Assembly (NCBI RefSeq): GCF_025144665.1
Contig: NZ_CP102294.1
Span: 1,364,001 to 1,428,000 of the forward strand
Origin: Alistipes ihumii AP11
GTDB lineage: Bacteria > Bacteroidota > Bacteroidia > Bacteroidales > Rikenellaceae
Direction of reading: 5' to 3'
DNA length: 64,000 nucleotides
In this document: in pieces, positions 1-11,618 of the stretch
How positions within the stretch are numbered: position 1 is the first letter of the stretch
Layout: the number at the start of each line of letters is the position of its first letter
Position numbers and translations under genes: made by a program
Notes under the pieces: generated by a model
Told to the model about the DNA's origin: nothing
The model's input: only the letters and a program-made list of their open reading frames with translations
Database searches by the model: none

Positions 1-507
<507 letters not shown>

Positions 508-619
508 ACGCCTCCTATCCCTTACAGGACAGGAGCCCCTTTCTCATCCTTAAATCTGTCAAAGAACTTCAACCCTCTCCCAAAAATGCGGTCGAAACCG
601 CATCCTCGGTCGGATTTCG

Positions 620-693
620 TGGAGAATAAGGGAGTCGAACCCTTGACCCCCTGCTTGCAAAGCAGGTGCTCTAGCCAACTGAGCTAATTCCCC
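620..693 (-). tRNA. tRNA-Ala (anticodon TGC)
   Basis: The minus strand folds as a complete 74-nt cloverleaf with acceptor GGGGAAT/ATTCTCC, a TTCGACT T-loop and anticodon TGC. The 3' CCA is not encoded, because the discriminator A is followed by CGA. It lies in the 16S-23S spacer behind tRNA-Ile, the usual arrangement. Confidence 0.95.
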
Positions 694-704
694 AATCTCT
701 TTTA

Positions 705-781
705 TGGTAGTCCCGAGCGGACTTGAACCGCTGACCCCTACATTATCAGTGTAGTGCTCTAACCAACTGAGCTACGGGACT
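705..781 (-). tRNA. tRNA-Ile (anticodon GAT)
   Basis: The minus strand gives a complete cloverleaf with acceptor AGTCCCG/CGGGACT and anticodon GAT, and here the 3' CCA is encoded (705-707). Without the CCA the gene spans 708-781. It lies between 16S and tRNA-Ala in the rRNA operon spacer. Confidence 0.95.
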
Positions 782-873
782 GGTTGTGTATCGTGGGACT
801 TACATATCATAAAAAACTGGTATCGAGAAAAACAGTAAAGATTCGTATTCATCTTTAAGTAATCGTACTCTCC

Positions 874-2407
<1,534 letters not shown>

Positions 2408-2586
2408 AAAATTATAAAGATTTTAGAGTCCTGACTACTTAAATTTCCTTTAAAGGAATTGATAAATACTGCACTTTACTTGTTTTTCTCAAACAATACC
2501 AGTAATTCAAAGAACCTATTTCGCGTTCTAAAACGTTCGCAAAAGTCGCTAAAAAAATCGCTCGGAATTCTGAGCGAATCGGACTG

Positions 2587-2618
2587 CAAAGATAAGAGAA
2601 GTTATCTTAACTTCCAAA
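2587..2618 (-). promoter_or_regulatory. rRNA operon promoter, proximal
   Basis: Read leftward, TTTG (2615-2618) and TATCTTTG (2587-2594) are separated by 20 bp, a full match to the Bacteroidetes -33/-7 pattern. Transcription would start near 2581, about 175 bases before 16S. Confidence 0.7.
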
Positions 2619-2693
2619 TTTTTCAGAGAAAAATTCGCGAACCTCATTTTAAGAACTTGCCCGCTAAACCGTGTTGCTTTCGTTTAGCGGGTG

Positions 2694-2724
2694 CAAATGT
2701 AGGGACTTTTTCGGACTCTCCAAA
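2694..2724 (-). promoter_or_regulatory. rRNA operon promoter, distal
   Basis: Read leftward, TTTG (2721-2724) and TACATTTG (2694-2701) are separated by 19 bp. With the proximal promoter this makes a tandem pair, common for rRNA operons. The gene-free stretch 2408-3265 otherwise holds AT-rich leader DNA next to 16S and the proS terminator; I see no gene in it, and the long open frame covering 2930-4330 is a shadow of proS. Confidence 0.65.
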
Positions 2725-3189
2725 TTTTCGGGAACTTTTTTTGCGATTTTCGTGCATTTTTCCCGTTCTCATACTACAAGTCCCTGCGCACGACCCCAAA
2801 CAAATCACTGATTAACAGATAGAAACCACCAAATCTCATATCCTGCGCAAAACCTGCCCCCGAAAACAAACAAAGACCCCGTTTACAAAAAATTCGGCGA
2901 ACGCTTCTTATCGAGACTCCGAAAACGGAGTGGACCGACGGGCCGAATCCACGAAAAGCGAGGAGAAAATGTCCGGAATCGACCCGCTCTATACGAAAGA
3001 TCGCTTTACGTTATCCGGAAACGGAAACAAAAACGGCCCGAAAACCGCGGATCGGACAAAGCTCAAAGGATCGGCCCGCACCCGAATACGACGCGCTCAT
3101 ACCGACCGGCGGAGACGTGTCCTTTTCCGAATCGGCAAACCGGAATATCACGAAGAAGTCGCAGACGAAGAGGGCGCCCGACACAGAAG

Positions 3190-3234
3190 CTATAAAAAGA
3201 CACGGTACGGATCGGTTCTCCGATCCGTACCGTG
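3190..3234 (-). terminator. intrinsic terminator of proS
   Basis: A perfect 15-bp stem (3201-3215 with 3220-3234) with loop TTCT lies just past the proS stop. It is followed leftward by a run of five T on the minus strand. Confidence 0.9.
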
Positions 3235-3265
3235 GAAACATCAAGAGAGGCAATCAGCCGCTCAA

Positions 3266-4750
3266 TCAATAGGACCGGGCGAACAGCACCCGGCGGTGGG
3301 ACGGCTTGCCGCTGACGATGCAGACGCCTTCTTCGGCCGGAGCATCGACAGGAATGCAACGGATCGTAGCCTTGGTTTCGGCTTTGATCAACTCCTCGGT
3401 CTCGGGCGTCCCGTCCCAATGCGCCAGAATGAAACCGCCCTTCTCGTCGAGCACACGCTTGAACTCGTCGTACGTGTCGACCCGGGTAATCATGCTGTCG
3501 CGGAAACGCAGGGCCTTCGCATAGATATTGGCCTGAATCTCGTCGAGCAATCCTTCCACCCGGTCGGCCAGGCCCTCTTGCGAAACGGTCTCCTTGCTCA
3601 GCGTATCGCGACGGAACAGCTCGATCGTGCCGCCCGCCAGATCGCGCGGTCCCATCGCCAAACGAACCGGAACGCCCTTGAGCTCGTATTCGGCGAACTT
3701 GAAGCCCGTGCGCACGTTATCGCGCGTATCGATCTTGACGCTGATTCCTCGCTTTTTCAATTCGGCAGCCAGGCCTTCAAGCTGCCCGGCGATCCGCTCC
3801 AGCTCCTCGGTTCCTTTATAGATAGGAATCATCGCGACCTGGATCGGAGCCAGCTTGGGCGGAAGCACCAAGCCGTTGTTATCGGAGTGCGCCATAATGA
3901 GCGCGCCCATCAGACGGGTGGAAACGCCCCACGAAGTCGCCCAAACGTATTCGAGCTTGCCTTCCCGGCTGGTGAACTGCACGTCGAACGCCTTGGCGAA
4001 GTTCTGCGCAAGGAAATGGGAGGTTCCGCTCTGAAGCGCCTTACCGTCCTGCATCAGCGCCTCGATCGTCAGCGTGTCCTCGGCTCCCGCGAAACGCTCG
4101 CTGTCGCTCTTGTGACCGACGATCACCGGCAGGCTCATCCACTTTTCGGCGAACTCCGCATACACGCCGATCATTTTTTTCGCCTCGGCCAACGCCTCCT
4201 CCTTGGTTTCGTGGGCCGTGTGCCCCTCCTGCCACAGAAATTCGGCCGTGCGCAGGAAAAGCCGCGTGCGCATCTCCCAGCGCACCACGTTGGCCCACTG
4301 GTTGCACAGAATCGGCAGATCGCGGTATGACTGAATCCAGTTCTTATATGTATTCCAAATGATCGTCTCGGAAGTGGGACGAACGATCAGCTCCTCCTCG
4401 AGCTTCGCGTCCGGGTCGACGATCACGCCTTTTCCCTCGGGATCGTTCTTCAGGCGATAGTGCGTCACCACCGCGCACTCCTTGGCGAAGCCCTCTACGT
4501 GGTGGGCCTCCTTGCTGAAAAACGACTTGGGTATGAACAGCGGGAAATAGGCGTTCTCGTGACCGGTATCCTTGAACATCTGGTCGAGCGCCCGCTGCAT
4601 TTTCTCCCAGATCGCATAGCCGTACGGCTTGATGACCATGCAGCCGCGCACGGCCGAATTCTCGGCCAAGCCGGCCTTCACGACCAGATCGTTATACCAT
4701 TGGGAGTAGTTTTCCTCCCGCGAAGTCAGTTCCTTGAGCTCCTTTGCCAT
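3266..4750 (-). CDS. proS: prolyl-tRNA synthetase (archaeal/eukaryote-like type)
   Basis: A 494-residue class II synthetase that charges tRNA-Pro with proline in the cytoplasm. Motif 2 is visible in the stretch [20 protein letters not shown] (about residues 154-173), preceded by [11 protein letters not shown]. The catalytic core is followed by an anticodon-binding domain from about residue 300 (VAMIPIYKG, then [10 protein letters not shown]) and the short C-terminal zinc-like domain ending in RSY. The length fits the short type 3 ProRS lacking the editing insertion, which many Bacteroidetes use. The gene stands alone between a divergent promoter and its own terminator. Confidence 0.97.
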   Translation of the reverse strand: MAKELKELTSREENYSQWYNDLVVKAGLAENSAVRGCMVIKPYGYAIWEKMQRALDQMFKDTGHENAYFPLFIPKSFFSKEAHHVEGFAKECAVVTHYRLKNDPEGKGVIVDPDAKLEEELIVRPTSETIIWNTYKNWIQSYRDLPILCNQWANVVRWEMRTRLFLRTAEFLWQEGHTAHETKEEALAEAKKMIGVYAEFAEKWMSLPVIVGHKSDSERFAGAEDTLTIEALMQDGKALQSGTSHFLAQNFAKAFDVQFTSREGKLEYVWATSWGVSTRLMGALIMAHSDNNGLVLPPKLAPIQVAMIPIYKGTEELERIAGQLEGLAAELKKRGISVKIDTRDNVRTGFKFAEYELKGVPVRLAMGPRDLAGGTIELFRRDTLSKETVSQEGLADRVEGLLDEIQANIYAKALRFRDSMITRVDTYDEFKRVLDEKGGFILAHWDGTPETEELIKAETKATIRCIPVDAPAEEGVCIVSGKPSHRRVLFARSY

Positions 4751-4848
4751 ATTCTGTCAATCTTGGTTTGTTTCCGCAAATCCCGTCGGGCCGGCCCGGA
4801 AGCCGGCAATCGAAGGCCGGATTCGGCGATCGGCCCGCTCCAACCTTG

Positions 4849-4895
4849 CAAAGGTAAGCTAAATTTACCTTTTTCGTAAAAATTAGCTACCTTTG
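4849..4895. promoter_or_regulatory. divergent promoter pair, proS and lipoprotein gene
   Basis: Leftward -7 box TACCTTTG (4849-4856, read on the minus strand) faces proS. Rightward -7 box TACCTTTG (4888-4895) faces the lipoprotein gene. The two boxes and their flanks form an imperfect inverted repeat. The -33 elements are weak and lie between the boxes, so the two polymerase footprints overlap. Confidence 0.55.
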
Positions 4896-5115
4896 AATAC
4901 GGATTCTTTCGACCGGAAGAGTAAGAAACAAACGGTCCGTGCAACGCCGCAAGGGGCGGAGGAATCTTACACGAAAAGCCCCGGGCCGATAAAAAAACCG
5001 GACGGAAGCATAACTTTTCGGGTATGATTTTCGTTATATTCAGAAATAAGGGATGAGTTCCGCCGCACGGGCAAAAACGGCGCAACCGAACAACGAACGA
5101 TCAATGCATACGATC

Positions 5116-6303
5116 ATGAAAAGGAGAAGAATACTCAACATGCTGGGCATCATGGCGGCAGCCGTCGCGACGGCAGGCTGCAGTTCGAGCATGTACAGCT
5201 CGTCCTCCCCGGTCGCCGGCGACGACCTGTATGCCACCCACGACCGCAAGGCGCTGATGGAGGCGGAAATCGAAAGACGGGCTCAGGAGATCGCGGCGGA
5301 AAAGGCCGCCAGAGCGGCCGCCGAAGCCCAGCGGGAAGAAGCGGCACGCCAACTGGCCGAGTACAGGGAATCGGAAGACGCGCAATACGACGGGATTCTG
5401 TCGGACGGCTATGCGGACTCGTACGAGAAACGGCTGCGCGGCTTCACTCCGTCGGAAGACGAGGAACCGGCCCCCAAGACAGTCTATGTCTCGGCATACG
5501 ACCCGGCCTATTTCAACGTAACGGTCATCGGCGATCAGGTATGGGTCGAGCCCAAGTACGTCTCGTCGCTCTACGGCACATGGGGCAGCAGCGTAACGGT
5601 GAACCTCGGCCTGTGGGGCTGGGGAGGACCGTCATGGAGCTGGGGGTGGAACTGGGCCCCCTACTCATGGTACGCCCGCTGGGGTTGGGGTCCCTATTAC
5701 GGATGGGGATACCCCTATTATGCCAGCTGGGGATGGGGTTGGGGTTACCCCTATTACTACGGCTGGGGATGGGGCGGCTATTATCCGCACCACCATTGGG
5801 GAGGAGGAGGTCCTCACTACGGATATAACCACAGAAATACGGTCTACGGAAGACCCCGGACCGGATCGGGCGGCACCGTCTCGTCCGTCACGGGAAGCAT
5901 GGGACGGACGGGATACCGCCGGGGCGGCACCGCGACCTACGGCCCGTCGAGAGGTTCGTCGACCGGCATCGGCTCGTCGAGCGGCACAGGCTATCGCCGG
6001 GGATCCTCCGGTACGAGAGTTACCGGCGGCATCTCGTCAGGCAATTCGTCGGGGAACAGCGGCACCTCGTACCGTCGAGGAAGCGGCAGTTCGTCGATCG
6101 GCAACAGCCAAAGCGGCTATATGCCGGGCAACGGCTCGTCGGGAAGCTATCGCCGCGGCAGCACGACAGGCGGAAACAGCGGCATCTCGTCGGGAAGCAG
6201 CTATAACCGCGGGGGCGGAAGCTTCGGCGGCGGAGGCTATAGCGGAGGCGGAGGCCGCTCGACGGGAGGCTCCTCGGGTGGCGGAGGAGGTTACAGGAGA
6301 TAA
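5116..6303 (+). CDS. aromatic- and glycine-rich lipoprotein
   Basis: A 395-residue predicted lipoprotein of unknown function. I chose the start at 5116 because it gives a short lysine/arginine n-region, a hydrophobic core and a lipobox ending TAGC. Start codons at 5053 and 5104 are in frame but place extra residues before the signal. The mature protein has an alanine/glutamate-rich helix (about residues 55-100), a soluble segment, then a striking stretch of Trp, Gly and Tyr repeats (about 160-240) including HHHW, and a tail of Ser/Gly/Tyr-Arg-Arg-Gly repeats. It precedes the OmpP1-like gene by 87 bp and may be co-expressed with it. It is likely on the cell surface or in the periplasm, but that is inference. 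Confidence 0.8.
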   Translation: MKRRRILNMLGIMAAAVATAGCSSSMYSSSSPVAGDDLYATHDRKALMEAEIERRAQEIAAEKAARAAAEAQREEAARQLAEYRESEDAQYDGILSDGYADSYEKRLRGFTPSEDEEPAPKTVYVSAYDPAYFNVTVIGDQVWVEPKYVSSLYGTWGSSVTVNLGLWGWGGPSWSWGWNWAPYSWYARWGWGPYYGWGYPYYASWGWGWGYPYYYGWGWGGYYPHHHWGGGGPHYGYNHRNTVYGRPRTGSGGTVSSVTGSMGRTGYRRGGTATYGPSRGSSTGIGSSSGTGYRRGSSGTRVTGGISSGNSSGNSGTSYRRGSGSSSIGNSQSGYMPGNGSSGSYRRGSTTGGNSGISSGSSYNRGGGSFGGGGYSGGGGRSTGGSSGGGGGYRR

Positions 6304-6390
6304 GTGTCCGGACAAAGCGGACGTGCGTCCGGCCCCGTTCTTCACCGATTTCCAGCTAAACTGAAGCAGAAAATATAAACGACCGAATTC

Positions 6391-7950
6391 ATGAAACTTT
6401 CAAAATCCGTTATGTTCGGCGCCGCAGCCTGCCTGTTGAGCACGAGCGCCTCGGCTCAGGCGGCAGGAGACCTGCTCGCGCTGTCGCAATACAACTATTC
6501 GTTCTCGACGGCACGCAGCGCCGCGCTGGGAGGCGCATTCACGTCGCTCGGCGCCGACCTGTCGTCGATGAGCATCAATCCGGCCGGGCTGGGCATGTAC
6601 ATGAGCTCCGATTTCGGGATCAGCCCGTCGCTGACATGGAACAACATGCAAAGCACCTATCTGGGCACGAAAAGCGATTACTCGAGAACGCGCTTCACGC
6701 TGGGCAATCTGGGCATGGCGTTCAACCTGTACCAGGGCAGCGGAACGCTGACGAGCTTCACGCTCGGCGTGGGCTACTCGAAACTGGCCGACTTCAACAC
6801 GACTTCGGCCGCCTACGGACAGGGGATCGACAAATCGATCACGGACGTGCTGGCCGAATACATGAACGGCGTCCCCCTCTCGTCGCTGGGCCACCCCGAC
6901 AACGATCCCTACCAGCCTTTCCGACGCGCGGACGTCGGCCTGTGGGGCGGCATTCTGGCATACCAGACGGGGATACTCGACCCGATGAGCGACGCGCAGG
7001 ACAATAAGCAATATACCGTAGCGAACAATCTGGCCACCGGCTCGCGGATCAATCCGTCGATGCGCAACGTCAACAAGGGAAGCATCGACGAGTACAGCAT
7101 ATCGGGAGGCTTCAACATCCAGAACATCCTCTATCTGGGATTCACCATCGGCATTCAGGACATTCTCTACCGCAACGACAACTACTATGCGGAAACATAC
7201 GACAACAACCCGCTTCCGCTCAACGGAATGAACTATATCCGCTCGCTGCACCTCGACGGCACGGGCGTCAACTTCAAGTTCGGCGCCGTCGTCCGACCCG
7301 TCGAAAACCTGCGCATCGGCGTAGCCGTGCATACGCCGACGCTGGTCAGCATCAACGAAGAATACATCGAGTGGATGTCGGCCGACTACAAGAACACGGC
7401 GCGCGGCGAACTGCTGGACAGTCCTCGCTCGCTGAACGAGTACGATATCAACACCCCGACCCGACTCCTGACGGGCATCTCCTACACGCTGCCGGGCGTA
7501 GGACTGATCACGGCGGACTACGAGCGGGTCTGGTACAACCGGATGAAGCTGCGCAACATGGGAACCGAGAACTGGGATTTCCAGCAGACGATCAACAACG
7601 AGGTCTCGAGCTTCTACCAGCCGGCGAACAATTTCCGTGTCGGCATCGAGGCCACGCCTGCCCAGAATTTCTACATCCGGGCAGGATACGCCAACTACGG
7701 GGAGTGTATCGCGACCAGAGACGCGTTCAACAACATGTCGAGCATCAACTCGTACGAAAACTACTCGGCCGGTCTGGGCTTCCGGTTCCAAAACATGTAT
7801 GTCGATCTGGCCTATATCTATACCGAATATAAATACGCGCCGTACACGATGTTCTATTACGGCGATCCGGACTACGTGGTCAATCCGGGCAACGTGGAAA
7901 CGAAGCAGAGCCGTAACACGATCACGATGTCGGTAGGCGTCAGGTTCTGA
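6391..7950 (+). CDS. OmpP1/FadL-family outer membrane protein
   Basis: A 519-residue outer-membrane beta-barrel protein. It has a cleavable signal (MKLSKSVMFG start, cleavage near SAQA), an N-terminal plug-like segment with the family pattern ARSAALGGAFTSLGADLSS, then NPAGLG, followed by alternating hydrophobic strands and a terminal aromatic-ending strand (SVGVRF). FadL relatives carry hydrophobic compounds across the outer membrane. In Bacteroidetes such proteins are often annotated as hemin receptors or aromatic-hydrocarbon transporters, and the real substrate here is unknown. A hairpin at 7971-8006 closes the unit with the upstream lipoprotein gene. Confidence 0.85.
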   Translation: MKLSKSVMFGAAACLLSTSASAQAAGDLLALSQYNYSFSTARSAALGGAFTSLGADLSSMSINPAGLGMYMSSDFGISPSLTWNNMQSTYLGTKSDYSRTRFTLGNLGMAFNLYQGSGTLTSFTLGVGYSKLADFNTTSAAYGQGIDKSITDVLAEYMNGVPLSSLGHPDNDPYQPFRRADVGLWGGILAYQTGILDPMSDAQDNKQYTVANNLATGSRINPSMRNVNKGSIDEYSISGGFNIQNILYLGFTIGIQDILYRNDNYYAETYDNNPLPLNGMNYIRSLHLDGTGVNFKFGAVVRPVENLRIGVAVHTPTLVSINEEYIEWMSADYKNTARGELLDSPRSLNEYDINTPTRLLTGISYTLPGVGLITADYERVWYNRMKLRNMGTENWDFQQTINNEVSSFYQPANNFRVGIEATPAQNFYIRAGYANYGECIATRDAFNNMSSINSYENYSAGLGFRFQNMYVDLAYIYTEYKYAPYTMFYYGDPDYVVNPGNVETKQSRNTITMSVGVRF

Positions 7951-7970
7951 CCCGTCGTCGCCCGATTCGA

Positions 7971-8007
7971 CAGATCGGCCGGGGCGCTACGCGCTCCGGC
8001 CGATCTG
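7971..8007 (+). terminator. hairpin after the OmpP1-like gene
   Basis: A roughly 16-bp GC-rich stem with one wobble pair and a short loop follows the stop codon by about 20 bases. The downstream T content is modest, so termination is probable but not certain. The stretch 8008-8220 shows no gene. Confidence 0.6.
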
Positions 8008-8220
8008 ATTATTATGCTTATAAAACCACTGTAGTCCCATACGATGCTCCGGCTCCTTTCCGACGACCTCGATGACGACCACGACATCCGGTTCCTCGAG
8101 AGTCATACGCGGAGAGCAAGAAAAATCAAAATTCCACGCCTTCTCCATGCGAAGCAGGAGCGGGCTGAAACGAGCCGAACGGAGAACGCTTCCCCGGAAA
8201 CGGAATGCAAAGCCGGCGGA

Positions 8221-8874
8221 TCAGATCTCGACCAGATTGTTTTTGATCGCGTAAACGACCAGATTGGCCGTATTCTTACAACCCGTCTTGGCCAGAATGT
8301 TCGAGCGATGCTTGTCGACCGTCCGCTTGGAAATGAACAGCGCGTCGGCGATCTCGTTGTTCGACTCGCCCCGGCAGATATGCAGCAGAATCTCGGACTC
8401 GCGCTGCGACAGCTGCTCGGCACTGTCGTCCGGAACGGCCGAAGGCGCCGACTTCAGGTTGCTGACCAGATTGAAAAGAAGCTCTTGCGAGAAGAAGCTC
8501 CCTCCCTCGACGACGGCCTCGATGGCGGCCACGACATCCTTGATATCGGAGTTTTTCAGGATGAATCCCTTGACGCCGAGCGACACCATGCGGAAATAGT
8601 AGTCCTCGTCGCCGTACATGGACAACGTGATGATCTTCAGGCCGGGCCACCGTCTGAGCGCCTCTTCGGCAGCCGCGATGCCGTTCATCTTGGGCATCTC
8701 GATATCGAGGAGCACGACGTCGGGCAGGCTTCTTTCCAACAGTTCCAGTAACTCGAGGCCGTTGGAGGCCTCGGCGACGACCTCGAATCCCTCGATGCCG
8801 CCGAGCAGGGTACGAAGCCCGTTGCGGAACAGCGTGTGATCGTCGGCCAATACGATTTTACAGGGTACGCTCAT
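8221..8874 (-). CDS. LuxR/NarL-type response regulator
   Basis: A 217-residue two-component response regulator. The receiver domain (about 5-120) has the acidic pair DD (11-12), the phosphoacceptor Asp57 in VVLLDIEMP, Thr83 and Lys108. A LuxR-type helix-turn-helix follows (about 150-215; LSQRESEILLHI and NEIADALFISKRTVDKHRSN). It lies 13 bp downstream of a sensor kinase on the same strand, so the two form a co-transcribed pair. The target genes are unknown. Confidence 0.93.
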   Translation of the reverse strand: MSVPCKIVLADDHTLFRNGLRTLLGGIEGFEVVAEASNGLELLELLERSLPDVVLLDIEMPKMNGIAAAEEALRRWPGLKIITLSMYGDEDYYFRMVSLGVKGFILKNSDIKDVVAAIEAVVEGGSFFSQELLFNLVSNLKSAPSAVPDDSAEQLSQRESEILLHICRGESNNEIADALFISKRTVDKHRSNILAKTGCKNTANLVVYAIKNNLVEI

Positions 8875-8887
8875 AATTTCCGGATTA

Positions 8888-9829
8888 TCATATGTGAACT
8901 TCGACCAGCGCTTTCATGCCCCGACCGGGCGAGCTCGACAGGGTGAAGTCGCCTTTGAGCGAACTGATGCGGGAGCGAATATTGGCAATGCCCATACCCT
9001 CCTGCTGCTCGACCCCGCCGGTTTCGAAACCGCATCCGTTATCCCGGTAGTCGAGCCGGATCAGGCTGTCGATGCGGATCAGCGACACCGAGGCCTCGGC
9101 TGCGCCCGAATGCTTGATGCTGTTGTTTATCAACTCGCAGATGACCCGATAGAGAATCACCTCGATGTCGGCATCGAAACGCTCGGCATGCAGATTGGTC
9201 GAAAAATGAATCCGCATGCCGCTGTGCGGCAGCCTGCCGATAAAATTGGACACGGCGCGAGCCAGTCCGAAGTCTTTCAGAATATGCGGGCTCAGATTGA
9301 CCGAAATCTCGCGCAGACTGCGGATGGCCTCGTCGATTACGTAGCTGGCGTTTCGCAGAATCTCGCGGCTGCGCTCGTCGGTCTTATCGGCCGCCAGCGC
9401 CGAAACGGACATCTTGGCCGACGAGAGCAAAGGCCCCAGCCCGTCGTGCAGATCCTTCGAGAAGCGCAGCCTCTCTTTTTCCTCGGTGCGCAACACGGTA
9501 TTCAGTATGCGGCGCTCGCTGATCCGGCGCTGGTTCTCGGTACTGGCGATGTAGTTGAAAATCCGCTTGACGAGCAGCATGCCGAGCGCGACGCAGAGCG
9601 ACGTGACGACGCCCATCCACACGAAAAACTCAGGCGGCAGGCGCAGGATCGTCTTCAGGCTCGTGATCTGGACGTATTCGGCCAAGCGCATAAACGCCAT
9701 GCACGTAAGAGCCACCGTGAACAGCATCCACGAAAGATTGTACTTGGTCCGGCGTATCAGGCCGATCGCGACGATGGCGGCCACGATTTGCAGTACGACG
9801 GAAATGATCAGCAGAATTTCGATAACCAT
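8888..9829 (-). CDS. NarL-family sensor histidine kinase
   Basis: A 313-residue membrane sensor kinase. There are about three N-terminal membrane segments (about 3-24, 34-52, 68-88) with no large periplasmic sensor domain, then a HisKA_3 dimerisation helix with the phosphorylated His128 in SKDLHDGLGP, and an HATPase_c domain with N-box ELINNSIKHS and the glycine motifs DNGCGF and GMGIANI. It should phosphorylate Asp57 of the adjacent regulator. The lack of a sensor domain suggests it senses a membrane or internal signal. Confidence 0.92.
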   Translation of the reverse strand: MVIEILLIISVVLQIVAAIVAIGLIRRTKYNLSWMLFTVALTCMAFMRLAEYVQITSLKTILRLPPEFFVWMGVVTSLCVALGMLLVKRIFNYIASTENQRRISERRILNTVLRTEEKERLRFSKDLHDGLGPLLSSAKMSVSALAADKTDERSREILRNASYVIDEAIRSLREISVNLSPHILKDFGLARAVSNFIGRLPHSGMRIHFSTNLHAERFDADIEVILYRVICELINNSIKHSGAAEASVSLIRIDSLIRLDYRDNGCGFETGGVEQQEGMGIANIRSRISSLKGDFTLSSSPGRGMKALVEVHI

Positions 9830-9977
9830 AAGCCCTTTCTCATGACGCCGGCCCGACCGCCGCTCCGAATTTCATGGCCCGGCCTCTACGACGCGCACGG
9901 TGCGGTCCGATCGCCGGCGCTTCCGACATACAAAAAAAACAAAAAACGCGCGGATTGCCAAATCGGCGCAAAACGAA

Positions 9978-10003
9978 GGCAGGCGGTCGTACGACCGCCT
10001 GCC
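9978..10003 (-). terminator. intrinsic terminator of rplS
   Basis: A perfect 26-bp palindrome lies 25 bases after the rplS stop. On the minus strand it is followed by TTCGTTTT. Confidence 0.8.
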
Positions 10004-10027
10004 CCGAAAACGGTACAGTCCCTGAGA

Positions 10028-10390
10028 CTATTTCGAAAACACTCTCTTCTTTTCCTTGATACGGGCTTTCTTGCCGGTCAGACCGCGCAGATAGTAGATG
10101 CGGGCCCGGCGCACGACGCCTACCTTGTTGACCTCGATATGGTCGATGTGGGGCGAATAGAGCGGGAAGATACGTTCCACGCCGATGCCGTCGGAAATCT
10201 TACGGATCGTGAACATTTTGGTAATACCGCTGCCCTTGATCTGAATTACGGTGCCGCGGAAACTCTGCAGACGCTCCTTGCTGCCCTCGACGATCCTGTA
10301 CGTCACGGTAATCGTGTCGCCGCTCTTGAACGAGGGGACGTCCGGCTTCACCCACATGGAGTCTTGGGCGATCTTGATCAAATTATCCAT
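10028..10390 (-). CDS. rplS: 50S ribosomal protein L19
   Basis: A 120-residue protein that matches L19 along its length, including the core VEGSKERLQSFRGTVIQ and the tail RARIYYLRGLTGKKARIKEK. L19 lies at the 30S-50S interface of the ribosome. The gene is monocistronic here, with its own promoter and terminator. It is not in the rpsP-rimM-trmD-rplS arrangement of many bacteria. Confidence 0.97.
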   Translation of the reverse strand: MDNLIKIAQDSMWVKPDVPSFKSGDTITVTYRIVEGSKERLQSFRGTVIQIKGSGITKMFTIRKISDGIGVERIFPLYSPHIDHIEVNKVGVVRRARIYYLRGLTGKKARIKEKKRVFSK

Positions 10391-10468
10391 TTCGATAAAC
10401 GTTTAATTTACAGTGGGAATATTACGGGCCCCTACGTCCTCATAAGAGATTCCTGCACTTTCGGAGTG

Positions 10469-10499
10469 CAAAGATAGCGCTTTTCGCCGAAAAAACAAT
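10469..10499 (-). promoter_or_regulatory. rplS promoter
   Basis: Read leftward, ATTG (10496-10499) and TATCTTTG (10469-10476) are 19 bp apart. Transcription would begin near 10463, giving a leader of about 70 bases. The rest of the gene-free stretch up to 10755 shows no gene or clear structure. Confidence 0.65.
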
Positions 10500-10755
10500 T
10501 CTTTACCGAAAAAACGGACGCCCCCGGACCGGGACAGCCGGCATATTCCGTACAGGTTGCGCGCCCGCAATCTGCACGTCAGGCGATACGGCCCGTCACG
10601 ACAGACTTGATCAAAACAAGCAGGAAACGACCGCTACGCCGGAACCCGGCCCCGAAAAAATCAAGCGGCCGTTCAGCCATCGCGGACGGAGAACACCCCT
10701 CCGCCCGCCAGGCGTACGGCCCATCCTGCGCCCTCGGACAAAGCGCAAAGACCGC

Positions 10756-11283
10756 CTATCTGACTATTCGGACATATCCCTCCTTGCGCGGCTTGCAGGG
10801 CGAAACCGCGCCGTCGGGGTAACCCAGCGATATGGCGCCGACACCCGTCAGTCCCTCGGGCAAACCCAGCTCACGGACCATCAGGTCATGACCTTCGGAT
10901 GTACGGAACATCTCGATCTCGCGGTTGATCCAGCATGAGCCCAATCCCAAGGCGTGAGCCGCCAACATCATGTTTTCCAGCACGCACGAGGCATCCTGAA
11001 CCGCATTCCGGCTGTCGGCCGGAGCAAAAACGAGCACGACGGTAGGCGCATCGTAATACGGATTGCCCTTCGATCCCATGATTTCGGCATTCATGCGCGC
11101 CAGACGGTCGAGCAGATCGGGCCGTTGCACGGCCACGATCCACGGGTCCTGCCGCCCCATACTCGTCGGCGCGAACGTACCGGCCTCGAGTACGGCGGCG
11201 AGCTCGCGGTCTTCGATTTGCACCGGACGATAGCGGCGGCAACTGCGCCGCGTTTTGATAAGCTCCAGCAATTTATTTTCCAT
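10756..11283 (-). CDS. nitroreductase-family FMN oxidoreductase
   Basis: A 175-residue member of the small nitroreductase family, FMN-dependent NAD(P)H oxidoreductases of varied substrates. The N-terminal RRSCRRYRPVQIED and FAPTSMGRQDPW motifs bind FMN phosphate and form the dimer interface, and the C-terminal half has LGLGSCWINR and GVGAISLGYPDG. I place the start at 11283 (MENKLLEL) because the promoter -7 box at 11299-11306 lies over the alternative start at 11301. The substrate is unknown. Confidence 0.9.
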   Translation of the reverse strand: MENKLLELIKTRRSCRRYRPVQIEDRELAAVLEAGTFAPTSMGRQDPWIVAVQRPDLLDRLARMNAEIMGSKGNPYYDAPTVVLVFAPADSRNAVQDASCVLENMMLAAHALGLGSCWINREIEMFRTSEGHDLMVRELGLPEGLTGVGAISLGYPDGAVSPCKPRKEGYVRIVR

Positions 11284-11298
11284 AACACCCGTTTTATG

Positions 11299-11306
11299 CA
11301 AATATA
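11299..11306 (-). promoter_or_regulatory. nitroreductase -7 promoter box
   Basis: TATATTTG read leftward ends 15 bases before the ATG at 11283, so the transcript has a leader of only about ten bases. The gene-free stretch 11284-11618 otherwise holds only this promoter and the surE promoter. Confidence 0.55.
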
Positions 11307-11604
11307 GGAATATTTGCCGTCACGTCGTTCGATTTCCGTTCCGCTTCCCGCCTATGCGTTCCGGACGCGGCCGAAACGGCCGACACATAGATCGTGTACG
11401 ACACGAACGGGGAAAAGACACTGGCCCCGATCCGCATCGCAAGCCGAGCCGCTTCCGCCGTTTTCGGAGAGCGGAGGAAGCAGCCGGCCGACAATCCGCA
11501 GGCAAGCGAAGCCGCCCTAAAACCGAAGGAAGAAGCAACCGGACCGGACTATTGCAGGCGGCCGTCGTTTGACCGACCGGCGCGGTCGGCCGCCGATTTT
11601 TTAC

Positions 11605-11612
11605 TATCTTTG
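11605..11612 (+). promoter_or_regulatory. surE -7 promoter box at the start codon
   Basis: TATCTTTG ends six bases before the surE ATG at 11619, so the message should be leaderless or nearly so. No good -33 element is visible at the expected distance. Confidence 0.5.
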
Positions 11613-11618
11613 CTGCCT

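Noticed and set aside
2930-4330. 466-codon open frame on plus strand
   Set aside because: It runs antisense to proS, has no promoter or family match, and arises from GC-rich codon bias.
6400-7791. 463-codon minus-strand frame
   Set aside because: Shadow of the OmpP1-like gene; composition dominated by Arg and Val with no recognisable domain.
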